DNA from: Alopecurus myosuroides
Taxonomy: Eukaryota; Streptophyta; Magnoliopsida; Poales; Poaceae
Direction: 5' to 3'
Length of the DNA: 64,000 nucleotides
Assembly (NCBI GenBank): GCA_028641055.1
Contig: CM054061.1
Span: 27,391,523 to 27,455,522 of the forward strand
The notes under the pieces were generated by a model that ran no database searches, was not told where the DNA came from, and was given only the letters and a program-made list of their open reading frames with translations. Below are positions 32,831-44,045 of the stretch, in pieces; within the stretch, counting starts at the first letter, position 1; each line of letters opens with the position of its first letter. Position numbers and translations under genes: made by a program.

Positions 32831-33613
32831 ACGGATCTTTATACGTTGCATGTTAAAAATTAACAGGCGGGGCCTACTCATCATAGATACATAACCCATA
32901 AATTTTTATACGTTGCATGTTAAACATTGATAGAACGACATCACACGTCTTTTCTATACACATATGTATTGCATAAACTTTAAAATATAACGCCCGCCAT
33001 AAGGCCTAATCGTCGTCTTCGTCCGATGGCGGCAGCGGCAGAGTTGCAACCTCGTCCTGCTCTAGTGTCGGCGGCGGTGGAGATCCTGGAGGTGGCATCG
33101 CAGGAGCCCGGTAGTGCCCATGACGCTTGAATCCACCGTAGGTCTGCACCGCGCCTTGCGTCCTCCCGTGAGGGCCAAGACTCCTACCGGTTGTCACCCG
33201 CGTTGTGCTTCCCCGGCAGTGGATCCTCAGGCTCTTCCTCCTCCAGGTCCTCCTGTGCCTGCTCCTTCTTCGACCGAATGCCGATCTTCTCCCCCTCCTC
33301 ACCCGACAGCACGACGATCTTCTTCGGAACCACCATGTGCAAAGTGAATTACAGCGCTGAGCGATGGTATGGTAAAAACCCGTTGGTGGGAACGGTTTAA
33401 AAAGTCCCGATGGGACGAGACGCGGTGTTCCCGAGGCTACTAGGCAACAGCAGGAGAGGCGACGTTGCGGCAGAAGGCGAGGCAACACGACACACGCCGG
33501 GATCATCCGTGGCAACGCAACCGACTGCCACTTCCCCCAATACCCGCACTTCCCAAGGCGTGGCAAAGACCGAAGAGACGCCCCTGCCGTCTCTACCACC
33601 ACTTCCCCCGCTA
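32831..33613. other. Left flank of the CACTA element, unknown minus-strand reading frame
   Basis: On the minus strand an ATG at 33336 starts MVVPKKIVVLSGEEGEKIG and continues as a charged 51-residue frame to a stop near 33184; another frame continues with proline-rich sequence to 33006. I do not recognise it. It may be a decayed gene split by the CACTA insertion, but no link to the B3-like gene on the other side can be shown. Confidence 0.3.
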
Positions 33614-34048
33614 CTTCACTAGTGGAGGGAAGCTCTTTTTCCCCAGTTGGGAAGGGGGGGGCTTACGCACCAGCTGCCCAACCAGGGTTCGCAAACCCGG
33701 GATAAAGCCCCCCTAATGACCCGGTGGTTGATACCAACCGGGGGTAAAAGGAGCGCCCACATGTGCTCTGCGTAGCGTGCAGGCACCCCCCGCAAAAGGT
33801 TCCCTGCCGCGACAGAGTTTTGGGTATTTCTCTGCCGTGGCAGAGGTTTGGCATGTTTCTTTTGGGGCTGTTTTTCTGTGCTGTTTTTTTTTGGTGAGGC
33901 TGTATTTGCACATCGATAGTAATCATCATAAAAATCATTGCATGCATTGATATCATAAAAATATAATTACACTGATCTCAATTAGATCATTACATCTGAA
34001 TAGAGTTATACACATTGAGATCATTACATGCAGATCATTGTTTATACT

Positions 34049-37000
34049 TAACAATGTAATCTTCCATTTTCAGATATGACCTCCTTCAGCACAAAACCCG
34101 CAAATTCCTCTTGAAGTGCTTGTAAGCAGTCAGCCGGTAGGAGCTCCCTCTGGAGATCGTGGAGCCTCATATTTTTCTTTTTTCTTAACCGCTCATTCAC
34201 GATTATCCTTATGTTCTCCATGTCATAGAAGCCACATAAATTTGTTCCCTGTGGCTGCTGAGGGCACTTTACGAGAAATATAATTGAGTCAAATAATGCT
34301 CAAGGAATTAAAGAGAGATGCGTGAATGTAGCAAATACTACTTACGATGAGTGTGTAAAATCTCATATTCAACTCCGTTAAACCGGGTTGTTGCTTCCTG
34401 AACCGCTTCCAAGCCCTGTCCGAAAAAAAAGAATATATGGGTCATCGTACGATAATGATTGAACAAAAGGGGACGGTGTAGCGCGACAACGATTGAACTT
34501 ACTTTGTGAGCATTGACATAATGGGCTCGTACTCCTCTTGGCCTTTATCCATAGAGTCCATGAGATCAGCTATTCCGGTGTCAACGTGAATGTCGAAAAG
34601 AATCCAGTGAAAACTGCACACGCGATAATATACATAGTCATGCATAACTCATCAATTACACTTAACACCGACTTAGCAAAATAGAAATGTGAAGGAATAT
34701 GCATAAGATAGTAACACTCACTTTTTTTGTAAGGAAATAGTATTTCACTACAGTGAAATTGATTCCTCAAAAACATAACTATGTTATCCTCCGTCTCTTC
34801 AGCGTGTTGCTTTAAAACGATATCATTGATGATATATGGGTCAATGAACCCAATGTCACCGTTTGCATTACTTTCCAGAATCTTCATCCTGCATAATATA
34901 TATCGTGCAGTGAGGATAATATATATAAAAAGCAATGATCGAACTAGCTGAGGTAGATACTTACAGACAATCGGTGCTGATGATCGATTTGTCGAGGGCG
35001 TCTAGATTATAGAAGAAAAAAAAGATCTTCAAAATCAATAAATATCGAGTCATCGCGGAAGTAATCCTGTTCTCTAACTTTCAGCATGATGTTGTCTACC
35101 CCATCTTTTGCGGTTTGGATATAGCACGTATGCAGTTGACGCTTCAATGTTGTCAAAGAGTTGAGCTGATTAGGTTTGACGAGAGACTTCCCACACTCAT
35201 ATTTCCATGCCAATTCAGCCTTTTCGAAGTTGTCGGATTGGCCTAGGAGTTGGTCAACTGTTATACCATAGTCTCTGGCAAATCTCTCAGCTGCTTCCCG
35301 ATCAACTTGAGCATGTACAGTGTCCGACACCTTGAGCGGAGGGACCGATTGTTTTGACTGCTTCCCGAACTGGGGAATTGTACTCCCCGCCTTCTTGGCT
35401 TTGAAATAACTCATCGTTAATCCGCGATCATAGTCAGATGGCATATTCATCTTAACTTGGGACGAAATCTCCAGCATATTCTTGAAGTGCTTCTTTACAA
35501 CCAGATCTATTGGTTCCTTTGGTGGCTCCGGGGTTCTCTTTCCCCACAAAGCCATCTGACGTTCCGTGTCCTCAGTCACCCATTCGTCTAACTCATGGTC
35601 AGTTTATGGTAAGGCAACACTTCTGCCAGCTACTTTGCTTTCTTCTTCGTATGACGTTTCTTCTTCAGGGAAGACTTAGAGGCAACAACCTTCTGCTCAG
35701 AGGACTTAGTGGGCGGCGGAGTCGGCTCAGGCATCAAAGATCGAGCCAGACTCGAGCTGTTGACGTCCATGGCGTCGACGTGTGCTAGCGATGATCGAGC
35801 TGGGCTGTGTCTCAGAGAAGTAGGTGGCGGTGATGGCGGCGGTGGACTGTGTCTCGGAGAAGGTGGCGGTGGTGGCAGCGGTGGACTGCGTCTCGGAGAA
35901 GTAGCTGCTTGTGTTGGCGGTGGACTGCGTCTAGGAGAAGGTGGTGGTGGTGGCGTCGGACTGCTCGGGGGAAACACTATGCCACTCTGTTTCCATTGAA
36001 TGATGGAATTGACAGCCTCTCCAAGTGTCTCTACCCCTTCACCTCCGGGGATGTCAAGCCGCAATATCCTCCAATCCGGCTGAACATCATCAACGCAGAC
36101 ACGAGCATAGCCAGGTGTAACCGGACGGCCATGCGAGGTCCCTCCCTCTACACAAGGTAAAGCGTAGCCGTCCGCCACCTTGATGGATATGTTTGAGACC
36201 GACACGTATAGCGCACAACTTGTCTTCTCATTGATTGCATCCACGACCTCCGTATGTGGAGGGGCATCAACAAGCATAACTGCAACGAAAGCCGGTACCT
36301 CTGTTGAAGCCACACTGCTTCGGCGTTGAGATGGGTCTGTTTCGTCGAATGTAGTGTCTTGCGTCTAGGAGCGCCGGCTAGTAAGCTCATTAAGCTGTAG
36401 TTGCTGCTTCATCACTACGGCTTCCAAGACACCAACCCGTTCTACGACCGCTGTCTCCTTTATCTTTCCTCTCTCTCTCTCGGCTTCTATATGGAATGAG
36501 ACAATCTTTCGGCTTGAAGCCAAAGCACCACGGATATCGTCCTTTGCCTCTTGTCCAGCCGCCATGTTCTGGATTCCCGAGGGCCTTTGTAAGCTCGTCA
36601 TTCTCTTGATCTGGCTTGAACTCTCCCTCTTTAACCTCTTTGAACACTTTTTCAAGTGCCGCAAAGGGGACCTTTATTTTTTCAGTCATAATAAGGTGCC
36701 CTTCTTTGTCAAACATCGCCCAATGCCCAAGCAACCAATTCCTTGACCTCCACGGAAAATCCTGAGTACCTGGAATGATCCCCTTCTCTCGCAGCTCTGC
36801 CTCGAGTTTGTCAAACTTAGGCACTGCAACTCTGTAGCCACTTGAACCTATCTTATGGTGATATACCTTCCTCTTGACATTTGACGCATTCTTGGCTGAC
36901 CTCTGGTTCCTTTTTTTTTTTCTGATTCCTTGTACGCCAGAAATGCTGGCCAGTGTGCTTTCTGCTTCTCAAGCGGCCCCTCGAATTTTGGGACTTCTTT

Positions 37001-37593
37001 TTTCTTCTGATATTCCTTCCATAATCTTTTCTTGGAAGTATTGAAAGCCTCGACCATATTATTCAGAGCCCAGTGCATCACTGCGTGGCGCATTTGCTTC
37101 TGTGACTCCGCGGTATCACATTCTGGAATAATGAAATGGCTCATCAGCTTGTCGAACATGAGTTGTTTGGACCGGTCTGGGACAACAGAAACTGTCAGAC
37201 GGTTAGGATCGTCTTCGTCCTTTGCTGGCGCATTCCATTCTTCAGTACTTATTGGGATCATGTCCCTAACAATAACTCCACATTGGCTTGCAAACTTAGT
37301 TGATGTCTTGATGGGCCAAGCAGGTTCGCCGGATCGATAGACTTGCTCGATTAGCAGATGCACTTTCGAGCTCATCTCTTGAGCCGGACCTTCACTAAGG
37401 CTTGTTCATCACTGGTTTTCTCCGGTTCCGCATCTGTTGCTTGCAATTTCTCTTCTTCCTACATTCCCTCACCTGATTCATTCAGGTACTGTGAGTCGTC
37501 GTCTTGATCACCTCCACCGTCATTGGGTCCACCGGGGAGTGTATTTTCTTCTATTATCGCGAACACCTGTTCTTCACCCTCTCTGCCGTCCAT
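34049..37593 (-). pseudogene. En/Spm-type transposase (Transposase_24) - DUF8039-like - Ulp1 protease gene of the CACTA element
   Basis: The minus strand begins MDGREGEEQVFAIIEEN at 37593. The Ptta/En/Spm transposase region spans 37375-36390 (KFASQCGVIVRDMIPIS, GPLEKQKAHWPAFLAYK, SRNWLLGHW, ENDELTKALGNPEHGG). Next come a DUF8039-like block (CALYVSVSNISIKVADGYAL; TPGYARVCVDDV), a proline-rich linker (PPPPPSPRRSPPP), a conserved block at 35579-35007 and the Ulp1 cysteine-protease region 34935-34049, with FHWILF, DSMDK and NLCGFYDM carrying the His-Asp-Cys triad. The last part is split by introns; its stop is at 34049-34051. A TAG near 37455 and a frameshift at the T-run 36909-36920 break the frame. 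In relatives this protein accompanies the DDE transposase; the protease is thought to act on SUMO-like substrates. Confidence 0.8.
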
Positions 37594-37697
37594 AGCTCAA
37601 TTAATACAAATGGAAGATAAAATACTTTAATAAGTTATAAATTCTCTTGAAAAAATAATATTCCACTAAACAATCATCACAACCGTACACTTTAGTA

Positions 37698-37989
37698 AGG
37701 AGTATGACTAGCAGATCAGATCGAGTCTTGCCGAGTAAATTTGTGACTCGAACGGGACATAACAGATGTAGCATCCCAAATTATCCATATCATGTGTGAA
37801 AACATTGCAGCTCTCTCCCTCTTCTTCTTGATTGGTCGGATTCAGACGCCATCCAATAAAGAAGAAGAGGAAGAGTTCTGCAACATTTTCACACATGACA
37901 TGGATAATCTGGAATGCTGTTATGCCCCGTTCAAGTCGCAAGTTTACTAAGGAAAGAGTGGATCTGATCTGCTAGCTAGTCATACTCCT
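37698..37989. repeat. Long inverted repeat (hairpin), arms about 125 bp, loop about 40 bp
   Basis: The left arm starts AGGAGTATGACTAGCAGATC (37698) and the right arm ends with its complement at 37989. Along the arms CATGTGTGAAAA pairs with TTTTCACACATG and CTTCTTCTT with AAGAAGAAG. The loop word GATTGGTCGGATTCAGACGCC recurs at 39786, and the outer right flank CATACTCCTGCCTAGGCCT recurs at 39917. So the hairpin derives from an inverted duplication of the spacer between the AP2 pseudogene and the unknown gene. Confidence 0.85.
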
Positions 37990-38719
37990 GCCTAGGCCTG
38001 TAGTACTCTGACTCGTAGTGTTCGTCTCGGTTCCCCTCGGTTACCTCTCGGTTCCTAAACTTCTAGACGACAATTTCGGAGACTTCTAGACGGCATCGAA
38101 TGTTAACACTAATGTACTAAAATGGTACTTATATATAGCTAATTAATGCCCTAATAGCTAAAAAAATAGTGCTTAAGAAAAATGATAACAATGATGCCCT
38201 AATAGCTAGCTAAATATGTTAACACTAAAAATGTCCTAATAGCTAAACATGTCCTAATTCATACCTAATGTTAAGACTAAAAAATGCCCTAAAATCTAAA
38301 CATGTGAACACTAAAAATGTCCAAATACCAAATGTTAATTAACACTAATGTCCTAATAATTAACTAAAAAAAACGTAACGGCGGTAAACCAGTACGTACG
38401 GCGAGCAGTACCCTCGAGGGCGCGGACGCGGCGAAGGGCTCGGGGGGCGCGGGCGCGGGCTCGGGGGCGACAAGGATCCCGACGGCGAGGACGGCGACGA
38501 GGATCCCGGCGGCGAGCTAGGCGCGGGCGCGGGCTCGGGGACGAGGGGAACGACGCCGTGGTGAGCTAGGCGGTTACTTTGAACGGCGCGGGGCGGTGGA
38601 CGCTCTCCGGCGGCGCGGACATCCGGCAGCCTGACGGCGTCGTTGGGATTTCTGCGTCGTCGGGACTTAGCCGTTTTTGCATCGTCTGAGGGTTTTCCCC
38701 GGACGGTACATAGTGGAAG

Positions 38720-38885
38720 GAATTTTGCCCCGGTTGGTAACACCAACCGGGGCAAAAGGGTTTCTTTTGCCCCGGCTCGTATTACCAACCGGGGAAAAAG
38801 GGGGGAGGTGGGCCCTCGCTTGCCCGCCCACCTCCCCCTTTTTGCCCCGGTTGGTAATACGAACCGGGGCAAAAGCCCCAAAATT
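38720..38885. repeat. Three short palindromes of CACTA subterminal type
   Basis: TTTTGCCCCGGTTGGT...ACCAACCGGGGCAAAA and two close variants each form a perfect or near-perfect stem. Such repeats normally lie near CACTA ends; here they are internal, as is a TTTAGTCCCGG...CCGGGACTAAA stem at 41519-41559. Confidence 0.85.
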
Positions 38886-39383
38886 TCATTTTTTGGCTTC
38901 CTGCCCCGTTTTCCCCCTGCCCCATTTAAATACTTTTTCAAAATGTTTTTTCAAATACATTTCAAATGATTTCGAATTAGGAGAAACTTTCAATATGAAA
39001 TGTGTTTAAAATTGGACAAAGATTTGAAATACATTTTCTATTTAAAATAATAATAATTCTAACTATTTAAAATAGTAACAATTTTTGAATTTTCAAACAT
39101 GAAAAAAACCTAGCTTATGAATGGTCTCAAATTTGAAGAAACTTTCAATATGGAAAGTATTTAAAATTGCTTAAACATTCCAAATACATTTTCTATTTTA
39201 AAAAATAATTATGAAAAGTGAGGCGGAGGAGTTGTGCCGCGTGGCGTGGGAGTCCTGCCGCGTGGACGCGTGGCGTGGGAGTTGTGCCGCGTGGCCACGA
39301 GCGCGCGGTATAAACTGTCGGGCCTCGAGCGTCTTCTCCTCTCCACGCGCGCACTCCTCTCCATACACCGTCGCGCCGCCACC

Positions 39384-39689
39384 ATGCCTCCGAGGAGGAA
39401 CAACACCACCAGCTTCCGCGGAGTCTGAGCACGGCAGAACGGAATGTTCACCACGCATATCCGCTGCGGGGACGACCGCATCCCCCTCGGCTCCTTTGCG
39501 ACAGCGACGGAGGCGGCCCGCGCCTGGGACGCGGCGGCCTAGCGCCTCAACCGCCCGCCGTCGCTGATGAACTTCAACGACTGCCACACCCTCTGGGAAG
39601 CAGAGGCCAGGGCGCCGACGCCGCAGATCGTCACTGCCGCCGCCGACGAGGAGGTCACCGACGAGTTCCCCGACGACGATGAGGAGTAG
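39384..39689 (+). pseudogene. AP2/ERF-domain gene with two premature stops (CACTA cargo)
   Basis: The 102-codon frame from ATG 39384 to TAG 39689 has no frameshift. It encodes an AP2-like DNA-binding domain: SFRGV at 10-14, TTHIRCGDDRIPLGSFATA, EAARAWDAAA and LMNFNDC, then an acidic tail. Two stops interrupt it: TGA at 39426-39428 (codon 15, where the family has Arg) and TAG at 39540-39542 (codon 53, where Trp or Tyr is usual). Both are single C-to-T or G-to-A changes, as expected from methylcytosine deamination. Small AP2-only genes of this kind are common in Triticeae. It lies convergent to the unknown gene at 39911. Confidence 0.75.
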
Positions 39690-39910
39690 TGTTCGTCTGT
39701 TTTCTGTTTTTAATAAAAGAATTTGTATTCCGGAAAACTGCGACGCGCTAGCGCGTCTGTTTTCTGTTTTCTGTGTGATTCTTCCTGATTGGTGGGATTC
39801 AGACGCCAGAAAGAAACACACCCCTCATCCAACGACTCACATTAGGGAGGGGGTACATTTGGATAGATAAACAAGGCACAATACATAATGGCAAGAGTGA
39901 ATCTGACCTA

Positions 39911-40646
39911 CTAGTCATACTCCTGCCTAGGCCTATAGTACTTCGACTCGTAGTCGCCGCCGTCGTCGTCACTATCGTCGGACGGTGCTCTAGACTCCCT
40001 CGGAGAATCATGACCCCAGGACTGGGCGCGAGGGTAGCGCAGGTGGGGGTTATCGCCGGCTCTGATGTAGTTCATGACGCTCTGAAGAGTCCGTCCGCCG
40101 CCCCACCACAGCTGACGACCGGCCTCGTTGAAGTTTGAAGGAGGCGGGCCGTTCTCCTCGTACATGGCGAGCGCACTCTCACGCCGATTAATGAAGAAGG
40201 CGTCCCAAGTAGGGCGGTAGTCGGGATTCCAACTGGGATTCCTCCGCTGCTCTGGCGTGAGCTCGTGGTAGTAGTGATTCGTGATGGCCGTCCGACGCGC
40301 CACACCTTGATGAACAAGAGGAACCGGCACTCCTCCGACGCTCAGCACCAGCCGGCGGGGACGCTGTAGCCGGGTGGGCAGGTGTAGTTCGAGGCGGAAA
40401 GTGCCTCCGCCTGCAGGAAGGTTAGAGTGGGTACGGTAGAACCCATGGGAGAGTGGTGAGTTTATATGTGTTTATGCCAATGGTGGCAAAGCACATATTA
40501 TTTTCCTCGTTAAACGATTTCACAATGCTAGATATCGAAATAGGCGTGCACCTAGATGTAGGGGGGGTATATTTATCAGGTATGGTTACCCTACGAGGAG
40601 GATCCATAAAGTCGTCGTCGTCGGCGGCGTATGCATTGGAAGCCAT
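39911..40646 (-). CDS. Unknown conserved-looking gene in the CACTA element
   Basis: The minus strand from ATG 40646 reads MASNAYAADDDDFMDPPRR. A frame change near 40420-40350 (an intron or a break) leads to LSVGGVPVPLVHQGV, then TPEQRRNPSWNPDYRPTWDA, GPPPSNFNEAGRQLWWGGGR and an acidic, tyrosine-rich C-terminus ending RPRQEYD. I recall a Triticeae family with the same GGVPVP and GRTL-V layout but know no function for it. Whether it is captured host DNA or a normal part of this CACTA family is open. Confidence 0.5.
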
Positions 40647-40712
40647 ACTGTCTCGGACAGTAACAGATGCACGTTTCCTTCTTGCACTGACACACTTCTG
40701 TAGCCTGGGCAT

Positions 40713-42540
40713 TCAGATACCTGCATTTGAAAAACAACATGGTTGAAGGAATTTGTATTCTAGATTGAACATGCACTAGACGATCTGGATAGAGAAACAG
40801 ATGATCACATTGGAAAAATTAACTAGAACATACCTCAGGCCACAAGTGATTGGAAGAACCTAGATCAAAACTTCACGAAACGTGAGGGTGGATTTGGCAG
40901 AAAAAATACGCGGTCAATCAATATGCTGGTTGAGCTGTGATTCTGGCATTCGATTCTGGCATGATTAGTGAAGCATATAAATAAGGGGGCGCGGGATACC
41001 TCGTTCGCATTTTTTCAAACGAACATTTATGGTGACCATATTTTCATAGGTATTTGCTTTGGAAGGCTGATAAATTCGCATGCATGACTTTTTTTTGGAA
41101 AGGAAGTCAGGGGCGTAATCAAGCAAAATTAAATTAGGCTGCATGCTTATTATTTTGGAAAGAATCAGCCGCGGTCTTATCAGCAAGAATCAGGCATCAT
41201 TAATTGTCATTTTATTCTTCCGGAAGGAAGACTCCGGCTCAAAAAATTCAAACGCTGCATGCATGGAAATTAACTTCCAGCTGAAATCACGCAAATTAAT
41301 TAGAAAGGAGGATCCGGCTAAGAAATTCAAACAAGCTTCATGCAAATAAACGGCCATAAAGTTGTGTTAACGGGTTTTCCTCAACTCACACACCCGGATT
41401 TGTCTGCAGGCCAAGGGATCAAGAACGATGAATCGTACGGTTGCTAATCCAGGAGCCCAGGCACCTAGGTGCCCCAGTTAATTTACCTATATATATATAG
41501 TGAGAAGAAACAGACCCCTTTAGTCCCGGCCTGTTTTACCAACCGGGACTAAAGGGTTACGGTTTCTTTGGGACCAATCACACAGCTCGTGTGCTTCTTT
41601 CAAGCGCTTGTGAGTCGTTGGATCAGGGGCGTGTTTCTTTCGAGCTCTTGTCAGCCGTTCGATCAAGGGTACAATGTGTTTGTTTCGAGCGCTTGTTAGC
41701 CGTTGGATAATGGGTGTTTCTTTTGAGCGCTTCTTAACCGTTGGATCGAAACCCTAGCACAACACTTTGTGAGCCAGAGAACCCTATATATAGCCCACCT
41801 CTCGGAGTCCCTTCATACATCATTCAGTTCATCCACCGAATACAAATCATTCGGATTCGCCAGCATACGTCCTACCGTGCATTTGATATGCATATATGCA
41901 CCCTAGGAGCCACGGTGGGGCTGTATGCTGGCGATACCGATTGTTTTGTTCTACATCCTCCATTCAAGGTTTGACAAAAGGTTTGATACATCATTCAGTT
42001 CATCGGCCGACTACAAATCATCCGGATTCATCATCATACGTCCAATCGTATTTTTCATATGCATATATGCACTCACGAGCCACGGTCGGGCTGTATGATG
42101 GCGACACCGTTTGTTTTGTTCTATATATCTACAAATCCTCCAGTTCACACACCCGACATGTGGAAAACAGAGGTGGACTAATCCAAATACATGAACCATG
42201 CAGGTTTGATACGTTATTACACAATAGTCTAGCAATAGTACATGTTTGTTTTCTGCGAGCTCAGATGTCATTATGCTCTCGGGCATTTCATTGAACACCT
42301 CTTATGCATATGAGGGAAAAACAAGTGAGCACTCCACACCAAAAAGTGAGTGGCATGAGGAGTGGAGAACGCTGGCATGTAGTGTTTATAAAAAAGAGAA
42401 ATTTTTTGGATTTGAAGAAAAAAAGAATCCTATTAATTTTCATTTTCCATCTATTTGGTTAGTTTTTCTTAATGAAATTGAAATTATTAACTAAACAGAA
42501 ATATATAGAAATAAAGAAACAACTTTCATCTAGGTGGGGC
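40713..42540. other. CACTA interior, right half, mostly non-coding repeats
   Basis: 41591-41749 holds four tandem units of about 40 bp built on GTGTTTCTTTCGAGC...AGCCGTTGGAT. 41812-41960 and 41984-42128 are two diverged copies of a 145-bp unit (ATACATCATTCAGTTCATC at the start, GCTGTATG(C/A)TGGCGA near the end). No supported gene. Confidence 0.7.
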
Positions 42541-42780
42541 TCATTTGCCCCAGTTGGAGCCACCAACCGGGGCAAAAGACCTCCCCACGACGTGTCTGCA
42601 CACGCCCTGCTCATTGAGGGCCTTTAGCCCCGGTTTGTGGCTCCAACCGGGGAAAATGACCCCCCACCACGCGCCCTGCTCGCCCCGGCCCCACCTCTGT
42701 AGTCTTTTGCACCGGGTGGTGGCCGAGCCGGGGCGAAAGGGGTGCTCGCTAGTGAGCAAAACCCCCGTTTTCCACTAGTG
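42541..42780. repeat. Right subterminal repeat region of the CACTA element
   Basis: Inverted GCCCC(A/G)GTTGG and CCAACCGGGGC words occur several times up to the terminal repeat TTTTCCACTAGTG. These are the presumed transposase-binding arrays. Confidence 0.85.
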
Positions 42781-42868
42781 CTTCACTGCCCCACGCGGCC
42801 TATAAAATCCCCTCTTTGCTAGTGAGGAGATCATCTCTGCCCCTCTTCTTCCAAATTCTCCAGCGGTT

Positions 42869-43414
42869 ATGGCGAGAGGTCCAAGAGGCAGACGCGGTGG
42901 GCGTGGTGGCCATGCAGGAAGAGCGTCCGAGGTGGGCGGGTCAGGCGTGCAGGATGCAGAGGCCTAGGTGTGCAAGTCGGCCATGGAGAGGCCGTGCTAG
43001 ACGCCGCGGACGTGGCGGCGATGCTGACGACGAATGCCAGGACCACCCCGCTTTATTCATAGTACTCCTCCAAGCGTCATTAGAAAACCTGTTGAGGCTG
43101 CCCGAGAGAATCGCCGACATGCTCGCAAGCGACGACCCTGACTCCTATGTTCTGGATATGCAGGAGTGCCCAATAGAGTTGATGCTGTTGTGGTCAGGTA
43201 CGACGCCGACCTATTCTTGGGGAACGGGTGGTCGGCATTCAGCCGCATGCACCAGCTGCAGCAGGGATGGCTGCTCACCTTCCGCGATGATGGGGAAGAC
43301 AGACTGCATATCAAGATGTACGGCAACACCTTGATCCAGCTGTCCTGCTGCCAGGAGAACAACGACGAGCACGACGCCATGTATGTCGACAACAGTTGCG
43401 ATGACGACGAGTAG
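42869..43414 (+). pseudogene. B3-like DNA-binding domain gene, broken
   Basis: A TATA box (CTATAAAATCC near 42801) lies 65 bases upstream of ATG 42869. The N-terminus is basic (MARGPRGRRGGRGGHAGRAS). Stops at about codon 33 and beyond, and frame changes, separate it from LLQASLENLLRLPERIADML (about 43065-43125) and from a final block LGNGWSAFSRMHQLQQGWLL, TFRDDGEDRLHIKMYGNT (43200-43340), which has the GW..F...H.L..G..L.F layout of plant B3 domains. An acidic tail ends at 43414. The CACTA element inserted only about 90 bases above the ATG, cutting the promoter. Confidence 0.6.
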
Positions 43415-43589
43415 AAGTAGGTCGGATTAGCCGCATCGCGGTTTATGAATTTAATTTTATAATCTGTAACATATATGCAAATGAATAAAATTTACCTAGT
43501 TTTTTTTTGTTTGTTTGTAGGAGCGCCGATGTGGGTATGACCCCCATCGTCATGGACACACGTTTGTTGCACCCAAAGAGGGTACAATA
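43415..43589. other. 3' flank of the B3-like pseudogene
   Basis: AT-rich with AATAAAAT near 43484; nothing else seen. Confidence 0.4.
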
Positions 43590-44045
43590 GTGGCGCCGAA
43601 CACAAATTAAATGGGTGAAGATGGAGCTGCTCTAAGACTACTAGGATGACCACACCTTCAGGTGGATCTAAAGGCCAAAATAAACGACCAAAATCATTGT
43701 AAATGGAAAATTTAGCCAGGTTATGGGCCTCCTGGTTCGCCGACCTATGATCGAAAGCGATAGAAACTCGTGAAAATCGCTCGTTCTCGACATCATTACA
43801 TGCATTATCTAGGCATAAGTCCCTTTGGTTACTTACTAAAAGCTTTTTACTACTGACTGGCAACCACTCATTACCAGCACCATCGGCGCCATAATGTCCT
43901 CTGCTAAAGCCATTGCTTCTCGATACGCCAACGCCTCCAGTGTCCCCATGCATGTCGCTGCGGCTAGGGAAAATCACCGCCGAATTGTGTGGGTTTGACC
44001 ATCGCTACTCCTAGCAAGAGCCGCCACCACACCCTTGTTCAAGTT
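43590..44045 (-). pseudogene. RNase H-like (RVT_3) domain remnant
   Basis: On the minus strand GVVAALARSSDGQTHTIRR is followed by MGTLEALAYREAMALAEDI, MAPMVLVMSGCQSVVKSF and, after two stops and a frame shift, SIAFDHRSANQEAHNLAKF. These are the ordered blocks of the plant RVT_3 RNase H-like domain often left by LINE-type elements. Several stops make it non-functional. Confidence 0.7.

Larger units (their letters stand above)
37594..39383. other. CACTA interior: hairpin, AT-rich tract, GC-rich tract, subterminal-type palindromes
   Basis: A long hairpin is at 37698-37989. 38100-38370 is AT-rich with repeated 'taatgccctaatagct' words. 38390-38700 is very GC-rich, and a minus-strand frame there (38360-38941) encodes a P/R-rich low-complexity product with no recognised domain. 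38900-39200 is AT-rich. Confidence 0.6.
33617..42780. mobile_element. CACTA (En/Spm) transposon, 9164 bp, complete ends
   Basis: It starts CACTAGTGGA and ends TCCACTAGTG, with CTT on both sides (33614-33616 and 42781-42783), the 3-bp target duplication of the superfamily. Subterminal repeats of CCCCGGTTGGT type occur near 33640-33750 and 42545-42740, and internally at 38720-38880 and 41518-41560. It carries a decayed transposase/protease gene (34049-37593), an AP2 pseudogene and a gene of unknown function. No TNP2/TNPD-type DDE transposase is seen, so it must rely on a helper element. Confidence 0.93.

Noticed and set aside
33006..33602. 198-codon minus-strand ORF left of the CACTA element
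   Set aside because: Arg/Ser/Pro-rich translation without a domain; another frame of the same strand gives a better charged reading, so this frame is probably a shadow.
38360..38941. 193-codon minus-strand ORF in the CACTA element
   Set aside because: It runs through CCCCGGTTGGT palindromes and a P/R-rich GC tract; no homologous motif.
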